From: Oppiella nova
Lineage: Eukaryota > Arthropoda > Arachnida > Sarcoptiformes > Oppiidae
Length of the DNA stretch: 21,489 nt
Direction: 5' to 3'
NCBI GenBank assembly: GCA_905397405.1
Contig: CAJPVJ010000527.1
Coordinates: 2,171-23,659 of the forward strand
Under the pieces are notes generated by a model, which made no database searches, was not told the origin of the DNA, and saw nothing but the letters and a program-made list of their open reading frames with translations. Both the position numbers and the translations under genes were made by a program. The stretch's first letter is position 1; the number at the start of each line of letters is the position of its first letter. Below are positions 1 through 11,100 of the stretch, in pieces.

Positions 1-328
1 CGGTTGAGGTGCTGGCGATTGTGTGTGTGGGGGGGCACTGGGAGGGGGACTATAGCCAGTAATGTATATCATGGCCATATATCTATAATAAGTTTTATTA
101 TTATTTTTTATTTCATTATAAGTCGCGAGAAATAAGTACTGAAAATGCTTTTTATATGATATCTTATATAACTTAAACGAGAGATTTATTGCCGACATCC
201 CTGTCCACTGAGTATATACCCGAGCACTGGAAGGGCTGATAGTATTTTATACTATCTCTCAGTGTATTTAATACTGAAAATAGCGACTAATCTCTCGATC
301 GGATCTCGTCTTTTGCTCATTACTTCAC

Positions 329-332
<4 letters not shown>

Positions 333-371
<39 letters not shown>
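333..371. repeat. (GA)n microsatellite
   Basis: Uninterrupted GA dinucleotide tract of 39 bases, which produces a spurious Arg-Glu peptide in one open frame. Confidence 0.97.
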
Positions 372-373
<2 letters not shown>

Positions 374-687
374 TGAAGAGAGCACTACAGAAGTGGAGGA
401 ATATCTCTGCAAAAAGACTTCAAGAGATAACGACTGCTCGCAGACTTTCATACGATATATGTCTATATAATAGCTGCGAGTATTGCGAAAAAATCTATTG
501 TATATTATATAATATATTATATATGAGTTGTGTATAGATATCGATAGATGTATATAAATATAATGTATAACATAGTAAGAGTCGACACAAAAAACAATAA
601 TCTAATGACAAAAATCATGTTCCGATCGATAATTACTAAGCATTGATGCGAAACAACATTTCGGACCAAAAAACTAATGAATCGCTC

Positions 688-690
<3 letters not shown>

Positions 691-731
<41 letters not shown>
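691..731. repeat. (GA)n microsatellite
   Basis: Uninterrupted GA tract of 41 bases, among the longest in the window. Confidence 0.97.
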
Positions 732-733
<2 letters not shown>

Positions 734-1428
734 CTATGTATGCGAGAGAATAGCGACAAATCAATTGTATTTTAACTCTTATTTATCAGCGGATGATCAA
801 TGATAACGAGGGGAATGGGATGTGCTTTGGAGGGCAAGTATAGCCCATATATTAATACCGCAAACGCGAGCTGTCATTACAAATGCTTTATTCAATATAA
901 TCGCTGAGAGTATAGCCAACTGTCCGCTGGAAATATTAGCCCTAATATTAGCACATATTAAATAATATCTAATATTTTTACGGTAGATACCCCTCACCAC
1001 CCCCACCCCCAGTCAACGACCTCACGTATGGTCATCCCTGGCCGGGCATATCATGTCTTATATCTATTATTTACATCTATTAGTAGTTATTAAATGTCTT
1101 TTCGCGTTGTGTTTGTCTCACAATACTGGAGCTAATACGGTATTGACTGGCAAAACATACTGGTGCTCTCGTGGATACACTGTTTAATGACTTTCAGACA
1201 TACAAAGAGTAAACTTTGATCCCCAGTACTGATTAGTACACTATAGACAGTGTATACACAAACAGATAATGAACTCTACTTTTATCACCAAAAGCATAGG
1301 CAATGATAATATACACGACATTCCGGTTATAATAAGAAATGTGTATAAAAAGTATAATCGCTTTTGTCGTTCACTTTATACTGGCTGTCAGTCTCTATGT
1401 CTCGGTATTTAATAAGTGGTTATCAAAT

Positions 1429-1431
<3 letters not shown>

Positions 1432-1466
<35 letters not shown>

Positions 1467-1556
1467 AAGAGCGAGATAAGACAATAACCTGTCTGTCAAT
1501 TCTTCGCAAGTTATTCACACTTACATGAGTGGGCACAGGGAGGCTATGCCAGGCAT

Positions 1557-1594
<38 letters not shown>

Positions 1595-1680
1595 AAGAGC
1601 GAGATAAGACAATAACCTGTCTGTCAATTCTTCGCAAGTTATTCACACTTACATGAGTGGGCACAGGGAGGCTATGCCAG
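1432..1680. repeat. 128-bp tandem duplication, two copies
   Basis: Each copy is a (GA)n tract (1432-1462 and 1560-1590) followed by the same 90-base sequence (1463-1552 and 1591-1680), with a period of 128 bp. I compared the two 90-mers base by base and found no difference. The unit starts GTCAAAGAGCGAG and ends GGCTATGCCAG, and contains a near copy of motif A (GGGCACAGGG). Perfect identity in noncoding DNA means a very recent duplication or an assembly error at the GA tract. Confidence 0.95.
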
Positions 1681-2424
1681 ACGTAGTATGCCTACAAACT
1701 AGCGAAAAATATTTCATCACTAGCTATTTTGTTTTTCCAAGTTTTCAATAGCGCTTCCAATACCTGGAAATAGGTGTTGAAAGTATACTGGTGCTTTATT
1801 GTGTGTGTGTTGCCTATGAAAAGGGACAGTCCGCAGGGAGTGGGCGGGTATGTGTTACAGTAGTTTTTGCCATTGAAAAACGGACTGTCATTACGGAGTG
1901 TGTGTTATCGCGATATTAACCGTCATTTTCCTTATGATTGTATGGATTTCAGTGTTGTTTTGAAACTCTGTTTATTAATTGACAACAAAAAACCTAATCA
2001 TCATTACCTGCCGGTGCTTCTAAACAGTGAATAACACTGTATTTGTTGGCTACCAGGAACTGTATACCAATTTTCGCATACCATTCCCATCACTCATCCC
2101 TTGCCTATTGAATGAAAAGGTATGAGCAATGCATTGATATATTGCTGTCTATTGTTAGCCATCCATAGGTAATGCCTATTGAATACTGACTATACGTTTG
2201 TTGCCAATCGTATGGCAAATATTGTGAACACTTATTGGGAAAAGTGGTTCAAAAAAGAGTATTCAATTTGTGTTTAAATCCCACAGTATTTTGTACACTA
2301 TTTGCGTATACAATACAACACACAATAGTAAATGTAAAGTGAATTTTAAATGGGTTTTAAGCTATGGGTATATAATTAGCAACACTTTTAATGTATGGAA
2401 ATTTATTATGCAATTTATGCCATA

Positions 2425-2451
2425 CTCTCTCTCTCTCTCTCTCTCTCTCTC
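2425..2451. repeat. (CT)n microsatellite
   Basis: CT tract of 27 bases followed by CATCCCTATCTATCTCTCTC, a decayed continuation that also resembles motif B. Confidence 0.95.
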
Positions 2452-3080
2452 ATCCCTATCTATCTCTCTCATCGTTAATCTCGTGACACTCTTTAGCGTC
2501 TAAAAGGATTGCAAACATAAAAAGTAAAAATAAATACAATTTTTTTAACTGTAATTCTCAGCACTTTTTAGTCTTAACGATAAGTTTTTTCAACGCAAAT
2601 GTGAGCTATATATAGAGGAAATCTCTTATTTTTATGACTCAAATATGCGTTCATTTGTTATGCACTGAACTGTATTTTGTTTTTCAACAAATAAATCTCC
2701 CTAGATAAATTATCATGCATACTATTTTTGGATGCAAAAAGTTTGTTTTAATTATTTTCTCGGAATATAATTATCAGTAATTTTTTCTATTTATTTAGCT
2801 ATAGATTAGCGTATAGTTTTGAAATATATTTCGTGAATATTCTTATCGATTGAATGCGAAAATCATTTATAAATTTATATATTTTTTGTGTACAGAAAAT
2901 CACGAAATTAATATAAATTAATATAAATTGCATGTATACGATATTTGTGCGAGTATAAATTAATTTATTTTTATTGCTTTTATTGTGCGCACTCAGAGAT
3001 CTTAATCCTAAAAGTAAATGTTAATTAAATTATTTATTTTCAATTTACTTTTTATTATTATTTTTATTATACATTGCATT
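2452..3080. other. AT-rich noncoding region
   Basis: Very AT-rich with long T- and A-runs and no motif copies. I see nothing functional in it. Confidence 0.6.
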
Positions 3081-3811
3081 CAAAACAATCAATTTTCGCT
3101 GTGAATTGCATTTCAAAAAACAAAATACTACTGAATATAATGGCTATTATGTAGATAACAGTGGACTTTTCAAACTGAAATCCCGGTGCTCGATGGCCAG
3201 GGATGCTGTAACCATGGGAATGGCATTTCACATATATCTCTAATAGCATTGCGATGTGAAAAATAATACCCGAGTTTTGATTAATGAATGTTTTGTCAAC
3301 AGATTTCATATTATGAGAGAGACTTATATTGTAGAGAAAATGAGATGTCATCTCAAAAGCTCCATATCCTCTATTAAAATCATAATAATAAAAGGGATGG
3401 ACACTCGCACATACCAGTCCCCTCTCACTTATACAGTATATACGGCACAGTCATGTAATATAATAATAGTAGACAATAAGGTAGTGACGGATAGTATTAT
3501 ACGGCGTTTGAAACAAATATATAATAACTTTATGTCACTATCTGTCAGACAATTCATACCTACCAGTCCCCTCCCCCCAGCATCCCTTTCCCCACTCAAA
3601 CACTATTCACTATACACCTCTCCAATGGCTTCAAACAAATACTTTTCCCTTAACTTCTTCATGAGTGCACCGGTATGTCAGTCGACACATACATACGCAC
3701 AACACAATACCCTTTGAAAAGCCCTTGTAGTTCACTCTCTCTCTCGCCTAATACATACCGTTCCCCTCCTATTCACTCTACACTTTACCATTCAGTTAAT
3801 GTGTGTATGAA

Positions 3812-3829
3812 TACCTCCCAGTGCTCTCT
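3812..3829 (+). repeat. Motif A extended copy (TACCTCCC[A/G]GTGCTC)
   Basis: The 17-mer ATACCTCCCAGTGCTCT starting at 3811 recurs with one change at 4212-4228, and 13 of its bases recur at 6778-6790. Confidence 0.7.
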
Positions 3830-3918
3830 AATCGACATTCAGACCTCTGGGTTAGTGTATGGATAGGAATCTCTATATAAAAAATTACACATTTGTTTGG
3901 AAAGCCTACTATTGAGAG

Positions 3919-3997
3919 ATCCCTTTCCACCCCTCCATCATCCCATCCCATTTTATACTGCCGAGTGTAAGCCCTTGATTATTGAAATACCGGTGCC
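3919..3997 (+). repeat. Composite cluster of dispersed motifs B, C and A
   Basis: In 79 bases there are ATCCCTTTCC (3919), CATCCCATCCCATT (about 3938), AAGCCCTTG (3970) and ATACCGGTGCC (3987). The three recurring motifs seen singly elsewhere stand together here, suggesting they are segments of one older element. Confidence 0.5.
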
Positions 3998-4211
3998 TTT
4001 TTGGTCTCTCTGTTGTCAACCGATTCAAAACACTGAGAGCACAGGTATGTAGTAAATGTCTATAAATATTTGCGGGGATTATATGTAATTCCCATTGAAT
4101 TCATTGAAAAGTATTTCTAAAAAATAAAACTTTTTTTTCGACAAAAAATAAAGTTTTTGTCCCTAAAAATAAAAATCCTTTTAAACATTAAATTCAATAC
4201 CTATCCCTACA

Positions 4212-4228
4212 ATACCTCCCGGTGCTCT
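4212..4228 (+). repeat. Motif A extended copy
   Basis: ATACCTCCCGGTGCTCT differs from the copy at 3811 only by G for A in the core. Confidence 0.7.
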
Positions 4229-4534
4229 TATGCAATTGGATACGGTATATGAGAGTGAATGTAAACATTGTATTACTTTTCTCTATGCTATGTATTGAGT
4301 GTTAATTTGTGTACAGATTCTGGTGTTTATTGTCATTGAGTTTATTCTCACATATCGTATACTATACTACAGTATAATTGGTATGAATTAAGTGTAGGAT
4401 TTAGTTTTTGTCGCTTAATATGAGCTTTAATTTCCTAAATATAACACTTGAAAGTCATTGACAAAGATATTTGATATGAAATATAAGCATTGAATCCATG
4501 AATCCTTGAATTCAACACCAATTATAACCAGAAT

Positions 4535-4596
4535 TATAAGTGTATTAATAATAAGTATATTCACTATAAGTGTATTAAATATAATGATAAGTATAT
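4535..4596. repeat. Imperfect 30-bp tandem repeat
   Basis: TATAAGTGTATTAA occurs at 4535 and 4565, each followed by an ATAAGTATATT segment. The second unit is longer by a few AT bases. Confidence 0.75.
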
Positions 4597-5041
4597 TATA
4601 CGATTGCAATAGTTATTAAACTCAATGGAAAGTTTTCATTAATGAATTTCGTGTCAAATGTGTAAAACTTTTATGATATTATTGTTATTATAATCATATT
4701 TTATATTAATAATCATAATATATGTGTTAATCAGTAGCGCCGGTCGGAAGTGTCGGTGCACTCGCACAATGTGTTTACGCCATACGACTGGTTGTTATGA
4801 TTATTACTATTATAAACACATTAAACATAATATATTAATATAGATATGAATCTCTCGTATGACTTATTGTTCATAATAAAGGGTTTTTTGAGAGAGAAAT
4901 GTATGCTGGTGATTATAGTTGGCTATACAATAGCATACTATTCACTAGTAATGCATTACACATGATATGATATTTCCTTTTAATATGAGGTCACGATATG
5001 TAAGCATTTATATTATATAAGATATTACTATACAGTAGTAC

Positions 5042-5059
5042 ACTATACAGATGTATAGT
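5042..5059. repeat. Inverted repeat, 8-bp arms
   Basis: ACTATACA and TGTATAGT are separated by GA. Another TACTATACA lies just upstream at about 5027, so a longer nested fold is also possible. Confidence 0.5.
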
Positions 5060-5678
5060 ATAAGTATATGTATAATATACTGATTGTAAACGTATAATAA
5101 TTATAAAGAGTTTTTTTAATAACAAAAAACAAGTTTTTGTTTTCAATGTAAAAAATATACTTTGAGTTTTCAAATGATAATTTGTATTAAATTAATGTAA
5201 TTCCGATTTGTAATACATTTTTTGCAGATATAATACTAGTTAATCGATATTTAAAAAGTTTTTATTACTTTTTTTTATAGATTTTTAATTCACTTATCAT
5301 TTTAATATAAATCATTAATCACTTGTTATTTTTCATTTGTATTTTTTAAATACAAAAAAGTGTTTAAAACTTATGAATAAATATTTAATAAATACTCGAT
5401 TATCGACAAATATTATAATAAATTATTAATACATTTAAACGCATTGAACTTATTTATAGTTAATTATCTTATTTTAACGTATATTATAGCGACTATCGAC
5501 TGTAATATCCAATAAAAACCTTAATTTTAATGGTTCAGTGAATCTGGAGTTAGTTTTCGGTCAAAAAACTACATTTAATTTCCTTTCGTTTCTCATATAA
5601 TATACGATATATTAATAAATAATAACCAAAATCCACACAAAAATGTACATTTTTTAAATACTAGTCACCTCTATCATA

Positions 5679-5694
5679 CACACACATGTGTGTG
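5679..5694. repeat. 16-bp palindrome of CA/TG repeats
   Basis: CACACACATGTGTGTG is a perfect palindrome formed by a CA run turning into a TG run. It lies 28 bases before a motif A copy. Confidence 0.8.
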
Positions 5695-6777
5695 CCTAAA
5701 GTGTACATAAAAAAATAGCTACCAGTGCTGTCAGTAATTTGTTGCTCCAGATATTTTTTGCTCACGATATATATAATATATTAATATATTTCGTATACAT
5801 TAAATACATGATAAATGTATTGATTATATCAGGGAATAGTGTACTCAATACTAACTGATGGCATAGTATGGAGATTATCTATCTATCTATGAGTGAGCAC
5901 CTGTGTGTGGAAAATAGGTATACCCTCTCAGAGAGTTTAGTGTCCCGTGTAATGGTAGTCATCAATATATTTTTGTGCGTTAATTAATAGGCAATTAATT
6001 TCATTTTAAATGACGGAAATGTATACTCGTTTTGTGTGCAAATATAATGTAGTTTTTTACTACATACTAATGACTAGTGATATAATTGATTATAACGATT
6101 ATATTCACACATTTATATAGATATATTCAGTTATGTATACTGTATGTGAGATGATGTAGCATGGCTTATTTTTAAAACTGCATTTTTGAGGTATTAATAG
6201 TGTTATACATTTTGGCGTTTAATTAATGTCACATAGTTTTTGGGCTAATATTTCAGATTATATTTTTATGTTTGAATTTTTTGATGGATGAAATTTTTTG
6301 TTTGGGATTTATAAACGGGTTTTTTGTTACCAAAAACTCTTTATGTTTAAAAATAGCGTATATTTATGAAGTGTTTAGTACTTATAGTATGAATAAAAAA
6401 AAGTTTTTATGAACCGATTTTCGGATCAATTAATTATGAATTAGTTATCGATCGCTAAAGTTATGGCAAAAAATATTTTTGACAAACTATTTGCCATAAA
6501 AGTTATGAATAAATTATGGGATGATAGGAATGTCTGGTTAGAGGGGGTTGGGAGTTATTAATAGGCATATTCACGGGGTTATATGTATAATCCTTATATA
6601 ATATAATTTATATATATAAATCATAAACATTTTAACCCCTTTTAAACTTTTCCCACAAAAATGTGTTAATCTTTTTCATACAAAATAACATAAAAGTGTA
6701 TAAATATAGCGATTCTCTCGTATATTAATAGCCATAATAAGCGCCGAATGAATGGTCGAAAAAATATACGTGTCTTT

Positions 6778-6790
6778 CCTCCCAGTGCTC
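6778..6790 (+). repeat. Motif A extended copy
   Basis: CCTCCCAGTGCTC is identical to 13 bases of the copy at 3814-3826, nearly 3 kb away in AT-rich sequence. Confidence 0.65.
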
Positions 6791-8509
6791 ATTGAGTGCC
6801 TGTATTTCGTGTGTGAGAAATATATGTTGTTTATTGTTGCGGACAATGAGTGCCCGAAAAAATATACATTTAAAAACTTTTTGCCAAATAATTTCATAAC
6901 AAAAAACTAGTTTATAGTATAGAATAGGATATGATTTAAACACAAACAACAAATACTTACAGAATATTCATGTGTTTATTATATTCACAACTCATGTATC
7001 GTTTGTATAATAAATTATAGTCTATTTTCAGGGGTATATTAACTTATTATTTCAATTTGAAGGGGGAGGGGAGGTTTGAGGGACGGGTAGGTTGTATAAG
7101 TTGTTGTTGTCATAGCCATAAATATACGTTAAGTTTTGCGGAATATATAAAATATCTTTATTTTGCAATACATTTGTAACAAAAAAGATTTATATTCAGA
7201 CATATATTTTTTGGCACTAATTATGTTGCAAAAAATAGTTTGTAAAATAAATATAACTTTTTTTTGTGAAATAAATTTTAAAATATACACAACTTTTATG
7301 TCATATATATAATAAACTAGTGATTAGTTTATAGTCACTAAACAAGTTAATGTATTATACAATGAAAAACCTCTTTGTATTCACAAAAATATAGTGAATT
7401 ACTGTATACACTACATACACACTCATGTGTGTAATAAAGTACCATGTTACGAAAAAAATGGTTGTACTCAATAAATCAGTGCTTATTTTTTCATGAAGTG
7501 ACATATAAGTGTAGTTTGAAAAAAGTTTTTTTGATATAATTTTTTTATATATCGCTGAAAAACTCATTTCATTTCCAAAAATCTAGTGACAGATTGATAG
7601 ACACGAGTAAAATAGACACAAATCTATAGTTGATTTCAATTTGTAGTGAAGTTTTTCAATCAATGGATTGCACTTATGTTCAGCCATTACAGTGAAAGTC
7701 ATAATTTATTTATCAATAAAACCAATACTTGTAGTGAATATTCATATAGTTTTTTAGTATACTCTACGACTGGGGAAAGTCAATGAAAAATACACATAAG
7801 AAACTCATTTATAATGAAAAGTGAAGTTTATTTTTGGCAATTGATTTCGTACGTAGCGTATAGTGAATGTCAATAAGTTTTTTGCCTGTTATTTATTTAT
7901 GTATCCGTCTCTCTCTCTCATCACTTAAGCCCTACCACTAAGACCTACGCACCGATAGTACGGCTCACGTAGTCTTGACTTACATTTTCTACCAAAATAT
8001 ACCAAAAAATATTCAGTGAATACTAATTATAACAAACAAACCACATAAAAATAGCAATGTACCTAGCTAACATACAGTGTATACCAAAAATACATAGACT
8101 ACCCATAAAATAATTACAATATTTTTTCCATTTTTATATTCATACATGTTTGCCCACTATTAGCTAGCTTACTATTATATAATAAATTACCCCATAATGT
8201 AATAGTGGGCTATTTATAACGTACAAAACGGTTTGAAATCTCATTTTTGTCGCCAATAATTTTTTGTGTGTAGACTGGCCTTGATACTTGATATTAGTTT
8301 CAAATTTGTGTTCGCACATAACCACTAAGTAGATTGATTGCCAGTTGAAATAAATGTCTGTCCAAATGGCTATCAGCGAAATAAATAGTTATTTTTTATT
8401 TTTTGGTAGCTAGAAGTTTTTTTTCACTTACCATTACTATAGTATACAGTCATGTGTACGAGAATTGTATTTGAAATTTTTGACTGGAAATTGATTTTCA
8501 CAAAAACTA

Positions 8510-8512
<3 letters not shown>

Positions 8513-8543
<31 letters not shown>
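8513..8543. repeat. (CT)n microsatellite
   Basis: Uninterrupted CT tract of 31 bases in otherwise AT-rich sequence. Confidence 0.96.
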
Positions 8544-8547
<4 letters not shown>

Positions 8548-9100
8548 GTAAGTCTTTTAGTATTCAGTAAATTGACTTCAGATTCAAGCGACACAAAAAA
8601 GTTTCAGAAAATTACTGAATGTCCGATGCGTTTGAATTGAATTTTAAATAAAAACTTGTTTTTTGTGTGAGTTTTGTATTGAATTTTGTATTTCTTTTTG
8701 TGTCGACACATAAAAGAGACAAAAAATGCAATCAATAAACAAATAGCTATCGATTTTTGTCACAATATATATACAGTATATGTGTCACTGGATTTGGTAC
8801 TGACTTTTGTGAATGAATAGCAAATACACACATAATATCTTGAATCAAAACTTTCAAACAAAATTAATTCAAAAAGATTTTGCATACCATTTCCCATCCC
8901 ATTCCCATATAAAGCCCTCGTAATTGAAAACTAATCGCATGTTATGTTTGTTAATAACATATGATTTTTGTTTAAAAAACTTTTTATTACTTTAATACCT
9001 ATGAAAGTATAATACTATTCATTATTAGGCATAATATTTGCAATGAATGTCTAAATTGTCATTGATGAAAAATAAAGTTGTTTTTCACACGGTTTTCAGT
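8544..9100. other. AT-rich noncoding region with one motif B copy
   Basis: It holds CATACCATTTCCCATCCCAT at 8884, with an exact motif B at 8896-8906 followed by AAAGCCCTCG at 8911. Nothing else is recognised. Confidence 0.55.

Positions 9101-9101
<1 letters not shown>

Positions 9102-9142
<41 letters not shown>
9102..9142. repeat. (CT)n microsatellite fused to a motif A near copy
   Basis: CT tract of 41 bases. It begins directly at the GCTC end of TTCAGTGCTC, so motif A runs straight into the microsatellite. It marks the left edge of a less AT-rich island. Confidence 0.96.
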
Positions 9143-9145
<3 letters not shown>

Positions 9146-9898
9146 CATTATGTAAGACAACACAAACACCGACCAACTCCTGGATAATACACTTATGATT
9201 AGAGGGTTTTAGGCGAGATTCAGGGGCTGTTAGAAAGAGGGAAAGGGATGCCGCAAATTAGTGCCACAGATTTCGATCCCATTCCCCATCGGAGAGCGAG
9301 AGAGAGGACTGGTATGTGTTTTGTGTGCACAGTATGTATGGTACTGTATATAACGTGAATTGTTTGTGTATTTGTGTGATCCGACTCCGCAAATACATAC
9401 ATAACATAGCAAAACATAACCACTGACTGGCATACCAGCGCTTAGGGGTCAGGGATGGGGAGAGAGAGTAGTAGTGATAGTCAGTTGAGAGAGAGAATTC
9501 TCAGTCAAACTCCCAGTCCAGTCATGACTACCGGCCCACTCGGAGGCAAATATTAAGCCAGCAACAACAACATGTATATACTAACTGTATGTGTATAATA
9601 ATGTAATAAAATATGTGTTTTAATTGAATAATGTTTTCGTAGAAAAAGTTTGTTTCCCAAAAACAGTAGTCAATAGTAAATGCAGTGAAAATTATATGGA
9701 AATATACGCAGTGTTTGTGTAAAAACTTAGTGATCCGGGTGTATTAGTTATGTTTTGTTTGGCGTGTCCCTAGTGATCGTGTTAATTTAATATAACCCGG
9801 CTCAAATGACCGGATGTGTCATATTAAGTGGACATACAGTTTGACGGCTAAAATAAGGTATAATTTCTTTATTACATACACATAGCTAACGATTCCAT

Positions 9899-9900
<2 letters not shown>
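9143..9900. other. Less AT-rich noncoding island (9143-9560) passing into AT-rich sequence
   Basis: The first 420 bases are of mixed composition, with short GAGA runs (9295, 9461, 9486), the motif B inverted pair, a motif A near copy (CATACCAGCGCT, 9431) and AACAACAACATG near 9567. The texture resembles an untranslated leader or promoter-proximal DNA, but no splice donor or start site is decisive. Confidence 0.4.
9239..9286. repeat. Inverted pair of motif B (ATCCC[A/T]TTCCC)
   Basis: GGGAAAGGGAT at 9239-9249 is the reverse complement of ATCCCTTTCCC, and ATCCCATTCCC lies at 9276-9286. Two exact motif B copies thus face each other 26 bases apart inside a less AT-rich island. Confidence 0.7.

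Positions 9901-9935
<35 letters not shown>
9901..9935. repeat. (CT)n microsatellite
   Basis: CT tract of 35 bases, preceded by CCATAG and followed by the purine-rich GACGGGTGGGGAACGG. Confidence 0.96.
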
Positions 9936-9936
<1 letters not shown>

Positions 9937-10150
9937 ACGGGTGGGGAACGGAAGGAAAGGGGTGTCGAAGTGACTTCAAAGAGATATTTCTGTGATGAGT
10001 CTCACAGAAGTATTGCTATATTACAGCGAAATACGAGTGCAGCAAAAGCGTTGGCCCACGAAAATTGAGTGCAATTTTTAAAAGTGATTTTATTATTACT
10101 GTATTATTATTGCCGACGACTTTGTGATGGAAATTGTTTTTTCCAGGAAT
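9936..10150. other. Mixed-composition noncoding stretch
   Basis: Unique sequence after the CT tract, purine-rich at first (GGTGGGGAACGGAAGG). No conserved peptide in any frame. A noncoding exon is conceivable but not supported by a clear splice site pair. Confidence 0.35.
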
Positions 10151-10155
10151 ATGTC

Positions 10156-10180
10156 AGAGAGAGAGAGAGAGAGAGAGAGA
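10156..10180. repeat. (GA)n microsatellite
   Basis: GA tract of 25 bases, following a possible splice-acceptor-like TTTTTTCCAG at about 10136-10145. Confidence 0.95.
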
Positions 10181-11100
10181 TCACTAAAAGTATGTCTAAA
10201 AAGATAATGTAATTTCTGAAGTGAATTGCATTACGAAATTAATTTAAAATTTAAATTTTGTTTTAACACATAAAAAGGATCTTAAAAATATTTTTGTCTA
10301 AAAACTACTTTTTCCCACAGATTTCTACTTTGCCTTTAGATTTATAGCCAATTTTTTGGTGTTATTTTTGTTACTCTTATTTCTGGTGTAATAATAATAA
10401 AGTGTTTTCTCTACTAATGAAAAGCAAATTATCGGAAAATAAAACAGATTTCTGTCTATATTTTAGCCGTTAATTCCGATTCAATAAATATTTACGAGTA
10501 TACAAGCCTTGAATTTAATGGTATATTAAAAACATTTTCACCCCGATAATACGAGTTTAAGGAACTGTATGTTTGGTGTGTGTTTGGTATTTAAACTTTT
10601 TTAATTACTTTTTACACTACAGTTAAATCTCGTTATAGCGAACCTTAAGTCCATTATAATGGACTCTATAATAGGCTTATATCTCATAATAGCCCTGTCC
10701 TTAAATGGTGAGCACACAAAAAACTTATTAAATTCTTATGGTTTATGATTGCATACCTGTGCTCTATCCGTAACATTATTATATTACAACATATTGTTTA
10801 TAATGAGCTATATTTGTGTGTCTCGCAGACCACTGCCAGGAATTTAATGGAAAATCATAAAAAGTGTATAAAGTTTTAGTTCAAAAGAGTTTTTATTTGC
10901 TTTTTAGCGCAGAAAATAAAAAATCATTTTTTGATTTTTTTAATGTTTGTTGAAATCGTAGCTTAAAATACGGTGTGTTTTGTAATGGGATCGCAAAACT
11001 CGAGTTAATACTTACAGTCTATATCTCTATACTAATGACACGAATCGTCAGTTCCCATGAAGTCTATGTGTCTTAAAAGACATCTTTTGCCCAAAACCAG
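10181..11100. other. AT-rich noncoding region
   Basis: Contains the possible transposon terminus at 10618 and a motif A near copy (ATACCTGTGCTCT, 10753-10765). Otherwise I see nothing in it. Confidence 0.55.
10618..10665 (+). mobile_element. Possible relic terminus of a pogo/Tc1-like DNA transposon
   Basis: A TA dinucleotide (10618-10619) is followed by CAGTTAAATCTCGTTATAGC, which resembles the terminal inverted repeats of pogo/Tigger-type elements (start CAGT, then a C-T-C-G-[TC]-TATA-CGAA core) and fits their TA target-site duplication. A perfect 16-bp palindrome (GTCCATTATAATGGAC, 10649-10664) lies directly inside. I did not find the matching inverted end or any transposase remnant, so at most this is a solo end of a decayed or miniature element. 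Confidence 0.3.

Larger units (their letters stand above)
1..2424. other. Noncoding region, GA tracts and motif copies
   Basis: No exon is recognisable on either strand. Besides the listed microsatellites and the tandem duplication, motif A cores or near copies occur at 35, 223 (reverse), 1161, 1790 and 2011, and an exact motif B (reverse) at 811-821. The open frames are either GA-tract artefacts or AT-rich chance frames. Confidence 0.6.
3081..4330. other. Less AT-rich noncoding island rich in motifs A and B
   Basis: Motif A cores or near copies lie at 3183, 3667, 3818, 3990, 4037 and 4219, exact motif B at 3582-3592 and near copies at 3919. CATACC-led pyrimidine elements lie at 3410, 3555 and 3755. 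The longest open frame in the window (3256-3717, + strand, 153 codons) crosses the island but shows no recognisable domain and is low-complexity at its Pro/Ser-rich end. Confidence 0.55.
4331..8512. other. Long AT-rich noncoding region
   Basis: About 4.2 kb of AT-rich sequence with frequent near-palindromic AAAAAGTTTTT runs, a (TATC)n patch near 5875-5890 and only two exact motif A cores (5722 and 6782). G-rich patches at 6535-6555 and 7060-7090 are the only departures in composition. No exon is recognised. Confidence 0.6.

Noticed and set aside
490-530. Palindromic TATATAATATATTATATATG as a promoter or terminator
   Set aside because: Such AT palindromes are common throughout the window and carry no specific signal.
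262-759. Open frames with Arg-Glu or Ser-Leu repeat peptides (also near 11981-12220, 13842-14093, 16189-16447, 16778-17134)
   Set aside because: They exist because GA/CT tracts contain no stop codons; the flanks show no conserved protein and both strands are often open over the same tract.
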